Assembly (NCBI GenBank): GCA_900313845.1
Contig: OMTC01000010.1
Span: forward strand, 1 to 14,242
Length of the DNA: 14,242 nucleotides
Direction of reading: 5' to 3'
From: an uncultured Prevotellaceae bacterium
GTDB taxonomy: Bacteria > Bacteroidota > Bacteroidia > Bacteroidales > Bacteroidaceae
The notes under the pieces are model-generated. The model was not told the origin of the DNA. It did no database searches and worked only from the letters and a program-made list of their open reading frames with translations. Numbering within the stretch: position 1 is the first letter of the stretch; the number at the start of each line of letters is the position of its first letter. Position numbers and translations under genes: made by a program. Positions 6,275 to 13,834 of this stretch are shown here, one piece after another.

Positions 6275-6865
6275 TCATTCCAATTTGAATTTTCTGAAAT
6301 GACGTGCCACCATTACTCGTACAACGGGCAGGAGCTCTTGTGGACTCTGAGCAGCGTAGCGACCATAGATGTATGGCACTTCGCAACCTTTCAGACAATA
6401 GTGGCAAATCTCGGCAGTGAGTTTCACATTGCGAATGTCGAACACACCTTTATCCACTCCTTCGTTCATGACACGGCGGAACAGCGCTATCTCTGTGCGG
6501 TCGAAATCCTTGCGCACGCCTTCCACTTTCCAAATCTCGCGGAAAAACTCAGCACGAAGCGTACCATTGCGGAACACAGCCTCTTTGATCACTTCCAGAT
6601 GCGCAAAGATGAGCTGCACCATCTTTTCCTCTGGAGATATGTTCTGTCGAGCCACTTCTTCCAAACGAGTGAAGAGACGCTGAAGCTCAGATTGAATCAC
6701 AGCGTAGTAAATGTCCTCCTTACTTTTAAAATAGGTGTAAAGTGTGCGTCGTCCTTTGTCCGAAGCCAAGGCAATGTCATTCATTGTCGTGTTTTCGAAA
6801 CCGTTTTTGGCAAAGAGTTGACGAGCCACATCAACGAGTAAGTTTCTTGTCTTCTGGGTTGCCAT
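6275..6865 (-). CDS. TetR/AcrR-family transcriptional regulator
   Basis: This 196-residue protein has an N-terminal DNA-binding domain typical of TetR regulators. A first helix (RNLLVDVARQLFAKNGFENTT) is followed by a helix-turn-helix at about 26-46 (MNDIALASDKGRRTLYTYF, with the hallmark YTYFKSKEDIY). The C-terminal half is all-helical ligand/dimerisation sequence with no identifiable ligand. An in-frame TTG at 6880 would add five residues, but the ATG at 6865 gives a standard N-terminus and is preferred. The gene is preceded by a good TAnnTTTG promoter overlapped by palindromes, suggesting autoregulation. fabG follows on the same strand, hinting at control of lipid metabolism, as with other TetR-type lipid regulators, though that is inference. 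No efflux pump gene is adjacent. Confidence 0.88.
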   Translation of the reverse strand: MATQKTRNLLVDVARQLFAKNGFENTTMNDIALASDKGRRTLYTYFKSKEDIYYAVIQSELQRLFTRLEEVARQNISPEEKMVQLIFAHLEVIKEAVFRNGTLRAEFFREIWKVEGVRKDFDRTEIALFRRVMNEGVDKGVFDIRNVKLTAEICHYCLKGCEVPYIYGRYAAQSPQELLPVVRVMVARHFRKFKLE

Positions 6866-6967
6866 CGTTTGAGCGTTCAATCAGGGATAGAAAGGATTGA
6901 AAAGGATTTTCCTTGCCATCCACTTGATTATTGATAAGTGAGTTAAACTATGAATGTTATATGAATT

Positions 6968-7074
6968 AGTGTGCAAAATTAAAAAGAAAAAGTGAATGCA
7001 ACAAAAAAATATGCACTCACTTTTATGAATAATTGTTAAAACGTTGATTCTTAAACGATTAAATTTTGCACACT
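6968..7074. promoter_or_regulatory. Palindromes flanking the tetR promoter: candidate operators and/or radA terminator
   Basis: Two nested inverted repeats lie between radA and tetR. The outer pair is AGTGTGCAAAATT (6968-6980) with its exact inverse at 7062-7074. The inner pair is AAAAGTGAATGCA (6988-7000) with TGCACTCACTTTT (7012-7024), one mismatch. On the minus strand the inner hairpin is followed by TTTTTCTTTTT, so it could terminate radA transcription. It also overlaps the -33 element and spacer of the tetR promoter, and the outer left arm overlaps the -7 element, as expected for autoregulatory TetR operators. Confidence 0.5.
6974..7005 (-). promoter_or_regulatory. Bacteroidota-type promoter of the TetR gene
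   Basis: Read on the minus strand, TTTG at 7005-7002 is followed after 20 bases by TAATTTTG at 6981-6974, an exact match to the TTTG / TAnnTTTG consensus with normal spacing. Transcription would start about 100 bases upstream of the ATG at 6865, giving a fairly long leader. Confidence 0.6.
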
Positions 7075-7092
7075 CTTAGGGGTTGTGTGTAA

Positions 7093-8517
7093 TCATCCAA
7101 ATAGTTCACGCAAGGCTTCTTCCACCTTGTGCAATCCTATCACCTCTATTTTGAACTTGCTTTTGTCGAGTCCAGCGAGGTTGGCATAGGGAACAAGGAT
7201 GCGGGAGAACCCCAGTTTTTCGGCCTCGCTGATGCGTTGCATGATGCGGCTGACAGGACGGATTTCTCCACTGAGTCCCACTTCTCCGCAGAGGCATACA
7301 TTGCGCTCGATGCCTGTATCTACATTGCTCGAAAGCACGGCAGCAATCACACTGAGGTCGGTGGCAGGGTCGGTCACTCTGATTCCCCCAGCGATGTTCA
7401 GATACACGTCTTTTTGTGCCAGTTTGAATCCCACGCGTTTCTCCAGAACAGCCAAAAGCATGTTCAATCGTCGCATATCGAACCCCGTTGCGGATCGTTG
7501 GGGCGTGCCATAGGCAGCGGTACTCACAAGTGCTTGCGTTTCAATGAGCAATGGACGAACACCTTCGATGGCACAAGCAATGGCTACACCACTCAATCCC
7601 TCGCTTTGGTCGATGTCGGAAAGGAGCAATTCGGAAGGATTGGCAACGGGACGCAAACCGTTGTGCAGCATTTCGTAGATGCCGAGTTCCGCCGTGCTTC
7701 CAAAGCGGTTTTTGATGGCACGCACGATGCGATACATGTAGTGTTGGTCGCCCTCAAACTGCAAAACCGTATCGACCATGTGTTCCAAAATCTTCGGTCC
7801 AGCAATGCTTCCCTCCTTGTTGATATGTCCGATGAGCAGCACAGGGATGTTGCTTTCCTTGGCGTATTTCAGCAATTGTGCAGCACATTCGCGAATCTGA
7901 GTGACACTTCCTGGTGAGGATTCCACCGTTTCCGTTGCCATCGTCTGGATGGAGTCGATGACCACCAAATCGGGTTGTACAGTTTCGATATGCTTAAACA
8001 CTGTTTCAATCATGGCTTCGCACACCACTTGCGTGTCCGACAAGTTGGCAGCTGTCCAGTCCGATTCAGCTTCGAGCACCTTCCCTTCCAAGATGCGGTC
8101 GGCACGCAGTTTGAGTTGTCGGGCACTTTCCTCGCCACTCACATACAGCACTTTCAAGCCTTTCAGATGCAGCACCGTTTGGAGAATCAACGTGGATTTT
8201 CCGATGCCAGGCTCTCCACCCAAAAGTGTGAGCGAACCAGGCACAAGTCCGCCTCCCAGCACGCGGTTCAGTTCGTTGTCGAGCAAGTTGATGCGAGGTT
8301 CATCTGATGTCTGAATCTTACTCATCGAAATGGGACTCGATGCAGAAGCCAAACTGAATTGTGGTGAAGCCGACGAAATACCAGTTGTCGTCTTCTTCTT
8401 TCCCAATTTCACTTCCACAAAGGTGTTCCATTCCCCGCATGCAGGGCATTTCCCAATCCATTTCGGTGTGTCGTACCCACACGAGGAACAAACGTATGCT
8501 GTCTTTTCTTTTGCCAT
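7093..8517 (-). CDS. radA: DNA repair protein RadA (Sms), branch-migration ATPase
   Basis: This 474-residue protein is bacterial RadA, a RecA-like ATPase that promotes branch migration in recombination and helps process stalled forks. Its domains appear in order. An N-terminal zinc finger has Cys10, Cys13, Cys24 and Cys27. The Walker A motif GGEPGIGKST is at 100-109 (Lys107). A Walker B-like strand LVVIDS ends near 189. The RadA-specific KNRFG motif is at 269-273. The C-terminal Lon-protease-like domain (AGGIRVTDPATDLSVIAAVLSS, GEVGLSGEIRPV) is present. A Ser-rich linker at about 43-66 makes it slightly longer than the E. coli protein of about 460 residues. The gene lies 71 bp after tamL on the same strand. 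No clear promoter was found in that gap, so read-through from tamL is possible. Confidence 0.96.
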   Translation of the reverse strand: MAKEKTAYVCSSCGYDTPKWIGKCPACGEWNTFVEVKLGKKKTTTGISSASPQFSLASASSPISMSKIQTSDEPRINLLDNELNRVLGGGLVPGSLTLLGGEPGIGKSTLILQTVLHLKGLKVLYVSGEESARQLKLRADRILEGKVLEAESDWTAANLSDTQVVCEAMIETVFKHIETVQPDLVVIDSIQTMATETVESSPGSVTQIRECAAQLLKYAKESNIPVLLIGHINKEGSIAGPKILEHMVDTVLQFEGDQHYMYRIVRAIKNRFGSTAELGIYEMLHNGLRPVANPSELLLSDIDQSEGLSGVAIACAIEGVRPLLIETQALVSTAAYGTPQRSATGFDMRRLNMLLAVLEKRVGFKLAQKDVYLNIAGGIRVTDPATDLSVIAAVLSSNVDTGIERNVCLCGEVGLSGEIRPVSRIMQRISEAEKLGFSRILVPYANLAGLDKSKFKIEVIGLHKVEEALRELFG

Positions 8518-8588
8518 TATCTTATATAATGAGAGAATGATATAATACTCCCTTCGCCCTTTGGAGAGTGGGGAGGTTTATTTTTCGC
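8518..8588. repeat. GC-rich CTCCC-type repeat remnant between tamL and radA
   Basis: The gap contains CTCCCTTCGCCCTTTGGAG followed by AGTGGGGAG (8548-8575), a partly self-complementary sequence resembling the CCCCTCCCT hairpin inserted in tamL (11019-11039). The remainder is AT-rich leader of radA. No TAnnTTTG promoter is evident. Confidence 0.35.
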
Positions 8589-11156
8589 TTAGAACGGATA
8601 ACCCACGGCGAAGTGGATGCCGATGCCATCGCGGAATTTCTCGATGTTGTAGTACGACTTTTTGGTGGAGTATGGGCTGTGGATTCCGATACCGAAGTCG
8701 AGGCGGAGAACGAGGTATTCCATGTCGTAACGGAAGCCGAAGCCTGTGCCAAGCGCAATGGAGTTGAGGAACCCCTTGTCGCTGAGCAAACCGCCCGGAT
8801 GGTAGTCTGTGTCTTTTGTGAGCCATACGTTTCCTGCATCGACAAACAGTGCTCCATTGAGGTTGGAAACGATGTTGAAACGATACTCCACGTTGGCTTC
8901 GAGCTTGAAGTTACCTGTGCGGTCGAGGTAGTAGGTGTAGTCGCTGAACTCTCGGCTGTCGTAGGAACCTGGTCCGATGGTCCTCACGCCAAAGGCGCGG
9001 ATGGAGTTCGGTCCGCCTGAATAGAAGAGTTCGCTATAAGGTACGAATACGGAGTTTCCGTAATTGAAGAGCACACCCATCAACAGGCGGGTGGCAATCA
9101 TGCTCTTGTCGGTGAGACGGAAGCAGTTGGCAAGCTCCATCTGAAATTTGGTGAACTGCGAGTAAGGGGTGTCGAGGAAGCCTTTGTCTTTCTCGTTCCA
9201 GTCCTTGCCACATAGTGCGAGGATGCCGTTGATGAGGTTGGCTGACTCCTTGATGGTGAAGGTGAAACGCGTGGTGTTGCGTAGATGGGTGTTGGAGTTG
9301 TTGTCGTACTTGAAGGTGTAGAGCATGGCTGGTATGAGGCGGTCGCTGATGGACTCGAAGAGTGCCTGCTTGCCGAATGCGATGTCGAAGAATTTGTCGG
9401 TGGCGTTGATGAGGTGGTTGTAGGTGAGCATCAGTGGTGAGAACTGATGGGTGATGTACTTCGATGTCTGGAAATTGTAGGTGGCACCAATCTCGGAGGA
9501 AACGAGTCGGTAGTAGCCTGCACGCTTCAGATTGTCGATTTTGATGCTGAAGGTGGTGGAGGCTGGATACTTGAAATAGCGCTGTCCGAGTTTGGGCAGT
9601 ACGAGCCAAGGATAGGTGATGCTGGCGTCGAGGCCTGCTTCCCAAGAGTCGGGATACTTGTTGTCTATCTTCATGCGGTTCCTCGTCTGCCATTCGTAGG
9701 AACCGAGCAAGCCGATGGAGAGTCGTTCGCCATGTCCGAAGGCGTTGCGCTTGGTGAGTGTGGCTTTTGCCTTGGGTCCCACTTGTGAGTTGCTCTTCTG
9801 GGTGAATCCGAACTCGAAGTTGAGGTCGTAGGGTTGGTCGAGCATCGCTACCATCTGCACGTCGATGGTGTCGCAGGTGCTGGTGGTGTCGCGCGGCGTG
9901 AAGTTGATGCTCATCTGCTGGAACGCCTGTGTGTTGGCAAGGTTGGTGAGCGTCTGGTCTATCTTCTGCTGGCTGTAGAGCTCCTTGCGATTGAACATGT
10001 AGTTCTTGAAGAGTACTCGCGGTTTGATTGGTGTCTTCTTGCCCTGATAGGCATACTTCAATCCTGGCAGAACGATGCTGTCGTCGTATTGGATGATGGT
10101 TCTGGAACTTCGGTTCTGCGTGCGCTGCTGGCGAAGGGAATCGGAGGTGATGGAGTCGTTGGACGAAGTGGTTCGCCTTCTTCTGCTGGCGATGTTTCTG
10201 TTTTTCTGAATGTAGGTGTGGATATTTCCGATGTACCATTGTCTGTTGGCGCGTGGATTGATGTCTGCGTCGGGTATGACGAGTGTCTTTACTCGCAGAG
10301 GTACTTGCATGGAGTCGGCGAAGAAACGGATGTAGTCGGGACGATAGTAGTAGAAGCCGTTGTTTCGGAAGTCGTTGCTGATGCGTGTTTGCTCGGCTTG
10401 CAGATTGGGCACGCTGAATTGGTCGCCTTCGTGCAGGTATCTTTTACTGAAGTTTGCCTGAAGGATGCTGTCCTGAATGCCTTCGAAATGGTATTGGATG
10501 CTATCGAACATGGATGGTTCGTTCAGATAGACATCGTACTTGATTTTCTGCTTCTTGGGGTTCTTCTGATTGACGAGGTCGTATGTCACTCTTCCGCTGA
10601 AATATCCATAGTTCTGGAGGGTGTTGGTGGCAATTTTCACTCGGGTTTCAGGAAGTACGGAAGCGATGGTGACGGGTTCGGTTCCGAAGGATTTCAGCAA
10701 CCATTTTTCGAAGGCGTTATTGTTCTGGTTGATGAAGGCATTGTGAATCCACAAACCGATAGGGAAGGGGGTACGCAGGGATGAACTGCCCATGAAGGAA
10801 CCATTAGGTGCGTATGCCAATGCTCCTTCCACTTCGGTGAGGGCGAAGCTCTCGGCGTAGGTGTTCTTCTTGTCGTGTATGTTGATGGATTTGATGCCTG
10901 TGTAGAGTATCTCTCCATCGGGTAGGTTGGACGTGGTGGAGCAGGAGGCGAGGAGAAGGATGAGCAAAAGGATTGCCCCACTCCTTACGGACTTACCCCA
11001 TGTGGACCCACCCCCTTGCCCCTCCCTGTGAGGGAGGGGAGTAGTTACAGAACTAACTCTTGTGGACTTAGCCCTTGTGGATCCAATCCTTGCTCTCCGT
11101 GTGGGGGAGGGGGTGAAGACTCTGCTGATGATTATGTTGATGATGTTCTTTCTCAT
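8589..11156 (-). CDS. tamL: TamL: lipoprotein BamA/TamA-like outer-membrane assembly protein
   Basis: This 855-residue protein is the Bacteroidota, lipid-anchored relative of TamA, the outer-membrane half of the translocation and assembly module, and partners TamB. After the signal peptide and lipobox (LASC, Cys72) comes STTSNLPDGEILYTGIKSI, typical of TamL. POTRA-like repeats follow to about residue 430, then a 16-stranded Omp85 barrel. The loop-6 motif appears as SIRAFGVRTIGPG near 718-730. The protein ends in Phe, the usual barrel signal. The ATG at 11156 is chosen because it lies two bases after the tamB stop (translational coupling); the frame also opens at 11183 inside tamB. The signal peptide is very odd: residues 12-57 are encoded by a repeat insert, and no alternative ATG, GTG or TTG lies between it and the hydrophobic core. 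Export may be impaired or atypical. Confidence 0.9.
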   Translation of the reverse strand: MRKNIINIIISRVFTPSPTRRARIGSTRAKSTRVSSVTTPLPHREGQGGGSTWGKSVRSGAILLLILLLASCSTTSNLPDGEILYTGIKSINIHDKKNTYAESFALTEVEGALAYAPNGSFMGSSSLRTPFPIGLWIHNAFINQNNNAFEKWLLKSFGTEPVTIASVLPETRVKIATNTLQNYGYFSGRVTYDLVNQKNPKKQKIKYDVYLNEPSMFDSIQYHFEGIQDSILQANFSKRYLHEGDQFSVPNLQAEQTRISNDFRNNGFYYYRPDYIRFFADSMQVPLRVKTLVIPDADINPRANRQWYIGNIHTYIQKNRNIASRRRRTTSSNDSITSDSLRQQRTQNRSSRTIIQYDDSIVLPGLKYAYQGKKTPIKPRVLFKNYMFNRKELYSQQKIDQTLTNLANTQAFQQMSINFTPRDTTSTCDTIDVQMVAMLDQPYDLNFEFGFTQKSNSQVGPKAKATLTKRNAFGHGERLSIGLLGSYEWQTRNRMKIDNKYPDSWEAGLDASITYPWLVLPKLGQRYFKYPASTTFSIKIDNLKRAGYYRLVSSEIGATYNFQTSKYITHQFSPLMLTYNHLINATDKFFDIAFGKQALFESISDRLIPAMLYTFKYDNNSNTHLRNTTRFTFTIKESANLINGILALCGKDWNEKDKGFLDTPYSQFTKFQMELANCFRLTDKSMIATRLLMGVLFNYGNSVFVPYSELFYSGGPNSIRAFGVRTIGPGSYDSREFSDYTYYLDRTGNFKLEANVEYRFNIVSNLNGALFVDAGNVWLTKDTDYHPGGLLSDKGFLNSIALGTGFGFRYDMEYLVLRLDFGIGIHSPYSTKKSYYNIEKFRDGIGIHFAVGYPF
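10986..11123 (-). repeat. Repeat insert within the tamL signal-peptide region
   Basis: This 138-bp segment contains a perfect hairpin, CCCCTCCCT-GTG-AGGGAGGGG (11019-11039). Two 20-base copies of ACTTA(C/G)CCC(A/T)TGTGGA(C/T)CCA lie at 10991-11010 and 11066-11085 (three mismatches), with a further partial copy at about 11051-11067. A CCGTGTGGGGGAGGGGG tract ends near 11114. It is unlike the surrounding codon use and looks like intergenic repeat DNA. It is read in frame as residues 12-57 of TamL, rich in Ser, Thr, Arg, Gly and Pro. Confidence 0.65.
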
Positions 11157-11158
11157 TT

Positions 11159-13834
11159 TCAGTTTTCCTCTTTTTTCTTCCAAATCATTAGGTCGGAGAG
11201 CTTGTCGAATTTCTTCTTCAGCACGATGGATGCTCCGTTCTCGATGAGCTCACCCTCGATGAGATTGTCGTAGTTGCGCTCGTGGTAGAGGCGCACATAA
11301 CGGGTACCGCCATTGTTGAGTCGCCATTCCAGCGATACGTTGTCGATGTAGGCGCCGCTTTCGTTCTCGTAACGGTTGCCGTCGGCATTCACCTTTCCGC
11401 CCACCACCACATTGAGGCGGTCGGAGAAGAATCGCTTGGAGAACTTGAAGGAATAGTCGGTGCGAGTACTTCCGTCTTCACGTGTCTTCTGTTCCATGCC
11501 CACATTCACATCGACGGCACTCTGGAATGCCTTGCCTGCGATGTTGTTGATTTCGTTCTGCAGGAAGTTGTTGAGTGCGTTGTTGGCTGTGATGCTCGAC
11601 TCGTTGGTGCTCGACATATACATGCCTGTGGCGAGGAGTCCCACGGCGAGCTTGTTCTTTTCTTCTGTGGTCATGCCTACCAGCTCGTTTTTCACGTCGG
11701 CATCTTCTGGTGCATCGATGGTGAAAAGGAGTTCCATGTCCTCGAGTGTTCCTGTCACCTTCAGACCTGCCAGGAATTTCACGGTGCGTCGGCTATCGCC
11801 ACTGCTCACGGTGGAGGTTGTTTCCTCGGCTGCCGCTATGTTCAGTCTTGGGTTGGAAACTTCTCCCGTGAATTCAATGTAGCTGCCGTTCTCGATGGCG
11901 AAGGTTCTGAGTGGGATGATTGGCAGGGTGTATTTCATTTCGCCTTCGTTCACGGTGTAGCGTCCTGTGAGGTTCATCACGCCCTCAGGTGTGATGTTCA
12001 GCAGGAGTGTGCCACCACCTTGCACATCCACGTAACTTTGCTTATCGGCGGAGAATTCGCAACTGAACTTTGCTCCCTCTGAGATGACAAGGTTGATGTT
12101 CATGTCGGTGCTGGTGTGGGTGCGGCGAATGCGCTCCTTTTCCTCGTCGCTTGGCGGTTCGTTGAAGTTGACGAAGGTGACGATGTCGTCAAGTCGGTAG
12201 CTTGTGGAGAGCGGTGTTTCCGACATCACGTAGGTCATGTCCGTCTTGTCGAGTACGTTGACGAGTCCTCGCATTCGCATGTCGTTGAGTGAGCCGTTGA
12301 CACGGAACATGAAGTCGCCAAACATCTTGCCAAACACCATCGACTTGCGGGTGCGTGGCGCATCGATGAGGCAGAAGTCGCGTCCGTAGAGGCTGAGGTT
12401 GAGGAGTATGTCGTCGGTATCGGCAAAATCCACCCATCCGTTCAGTGTGAGCGGTTCCTTGCCTGGACCATAGATCTTGTAGCGGTCGAAGGAGATGCGA
12501 CTGTTGTCGATGTTGAACGGTGCATCCTCGAAACTGAGGTCGAGCGAGTAGATGTCCGACTTTGCCTTCATGCCCTTTGGCAACAGCTTTCCGTTGATGG
12601 CGAGCTTGTCGGTTGGTCCCTTCAGACTGAGTTCGCCGCCCATTGTGCCATCGAGCACGACTATCTGGTCGGGGATGAATGGTGCTGCCATTGCGAGTGG
12701 CAAGTCCATGAGCTTCACCGTTGCGTCCAAGTTGCCATCGCCCGTTGTGTCGTAGGTTCCTGCCACCTTTGCCACGTTCTGCTTGTTGTGTTTCAGTGTG
12801 GCATCCACGTTGTGGGTCGTTTCGTCGATTGGGTTGTAACTGAAGTCGGCTCCCACATTTCCGATGTTCGTGCCGTCGAAGGCGAAGTGTCCGATGTCCG
12901 TGTTTCCTTTCACCCAGAATGTCTCTTCGTTTTGCTTGTAGTTGGCATCCACAGAGAGGTTGCCTTCCAAGTTCGGCATGCCTGGTATCACTTGAACGAG
13001 TTTGTTGAGGTTCAGATTCTTCACCACGAGGAAGATGTCTTGCAGGTAGTCCAGCTCAGGGTCGGACTGCATGGAGATGCTACAGCTGTCTTCCTGCGAC
13101 TCCAGTCGGAGGTCGGCATAGAGTCGGTTGCGTTTCGTGAGCGTGATGTGGTTGTCCTTGTTCACCTTGAATTTCGTGAAGCCAAGGATAGGCTCTTCAG
13201 GATACATGTTCATGTTGAGCACGGAGTCGATGGTGGCATGGATTCCAAAGTCGGCACCCTTCTCTTCCTTCTTGTCGAAATAGGTGATGTGGGCATCGAC
13301 TTCATCCAGCGAGGTGTAGCCATCCACGTAGGCGGAGAATCCCTTGAAAGTAGGTTGGTCGTCGCACTTCACTCCTAACTTATACACGATGTTCGTGGAG
13401 TCTTGGTGGATGTCGAAGAAGGCATCCTCGATGGCAATGGAATCGACAACGAGTTTCGACATGTGGGCATCACCAATGAGTCCCATCTCTGGCGAACTGT
13501 TCAGGTTTGCATTGAAGTTCTCGAACTTCACGCTCTGTATGCCTAACAGCTGTGCCAGTGGGTTGTTGGTGCCGATGTTGGCTTTCAGTGTGGCAGTAGG
13601 GAAGTATTCCTTGAGCGCGTTCATGTCGAAATTGCGATCCTTGTTTTGCTTCTCAGCCGCTGCTTGCAGTTTGCCAGCCTTCTCCATCATCTTGAAGAGA
13701 TTCTCTGGCGCATGCATATCGAGGTAGAGGTCGCCCGTCTTGGCAAAAACCGTGGTCGTGTCCTTGTCCGTTTCTGCAAAGAAGTCGAACTTCTGCGTCT
13801 CTATCTTGTCCTTGCCATAAAACATCCACGGCAT
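11159..13834 (-). CDS. tamB: TamB (DUF490) translocation/assembly protein, C-terminal part after a frameshift
   Basis: TamB is a long periplasm-spanning beta-taco protein, anchored in the inner membrane and contacting TamA/TamL. It is implicated in outer-membrane protein assembly and phospholipid transport. This 891-residue frame carries the repetitive beta-strand body and the conserved C-terminal DUF490 region (from roughly residue 560: SEGAKFSCEFSADKQSYVDVQGGGTLLLNITPEGVMNLTGRYTVNEGEMKY, then LPIIPLRTFAIENGSYIEFTGEVSNPRLNIAAAEET). Its apparent N-terminus MPWMFYGKDKIETQKF is not a real start. It continues the frame encoded at 13821-14242, from which it is separated by one extra base in a run of four A/T pairs at 13819-13822. 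The stop overlaps no other gene, and tamL starts two bases later. If the frameshift is real, the full protein is not made. If it is a sequencing error, the gene is intact. Confidence 0.9.
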   Translation of the reverse strand: MPWMFYGKDKIETQKFDFFAETDKDTTTVFAKTGDLYLDMHAPENLFKMMEKAGKLQAAAEKQNKDRNFDMNALKEYFPTATLKANIGTNNPLAQLLGIQSVKFENFNANLNSSPEMGLIGDAHMSKLVVDSIAIEDAFFDIHQDSTNIVYKLGVKCDDQPTFKGFSAYVDGYTSLDEVDAHITYFDKKEEKGADFGIHATIDSVLNMNMYPEEPILGFTKFKVNKDNHITLTKRNRLYADLRLESQEDSCSISMQSDPELDYLQDIFLVVKNLNLNKLVQVIPGMPNLEGNLSVDANYKQNEETFWVKGNTDIGHFAFDGTNIGNVGADFSYNPIDETTHNVDATLKHNKQNVAKVAGTYDTTGDGNLDATVKLMDLPLAMAAPFIPDQIVVLDGTMGGELSLKGPTDKLAINGKLLPKGMKAKSDIYSLDLSFEDAPFNIDNSRISFDRYKIYGPGKEPLTLNGWVDFADTDDILLNLSLYGRDFCLIDAPRTRKSMVFGKMFGDFMFRVNGSLNDMRMRGLVNVLDKTDMTYVMSETPLSTSYRLDDIVTFVNFNEPPSDEEKERIRRTHTSTDMNINLVISEGAKFSCEFSADKQSYVDVQGGGTLLLNITPEGVMNLTGRYTVNEGEMKYTLPIIPLRTFAIENGSYIEFTGEVSNPRLNIAAAEETTSTVSSGDSRRTVKFLAGLKVTGTLEDMELLFTIDAPEDADVKNELVGMTTEEKNKLAVGLLATGMYMSSTNESSITANNALNNFLQNEINNIAGKAFQSAVDVNVGMEQKTREDGSTRTDYSFKFSKRFFSDRLNVVVGGKVNADGNRYENESGAYIDNVSLEWRLNNGGTRYVRLYHERNYDNLIEGELIENGASIVLKKKFDKLSDLMIWKKKEEN

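Noticed and set aside
6212..6841. 209-codon plus-strand frame opposite the TetR gene
   Set aside because: It is antisense to a clear TetR regulator and its N-terminus is translated repeat sequence.
8560..9020. Plus-strand frame of 150 codons over the tamL/radA junction
   Set aside because: It is antisense to the conserved C-terminal barrel of TamL and has no features of its own.
9034..10239. 401-codon minus-strand frame in another phase within tamL
   Set aside because: It is His-, Gln- and Arg-rich shadow translation of tamL. The TamL frame has the lipobox, barrel motif and terminal Phe.
9834..10784. 316-codon plus-strand frame opposite tamL
   Set aside because: It is antisense to a strongly supported gene. 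Its length follows from the codon composition of tamL and it shows no motif.
13653..13818. Continuation of the upstream tamB frame past the frameshift as genuine protein
   Set aside because: After 13820 the residues lose TamB character while the other frame continues it exactly.
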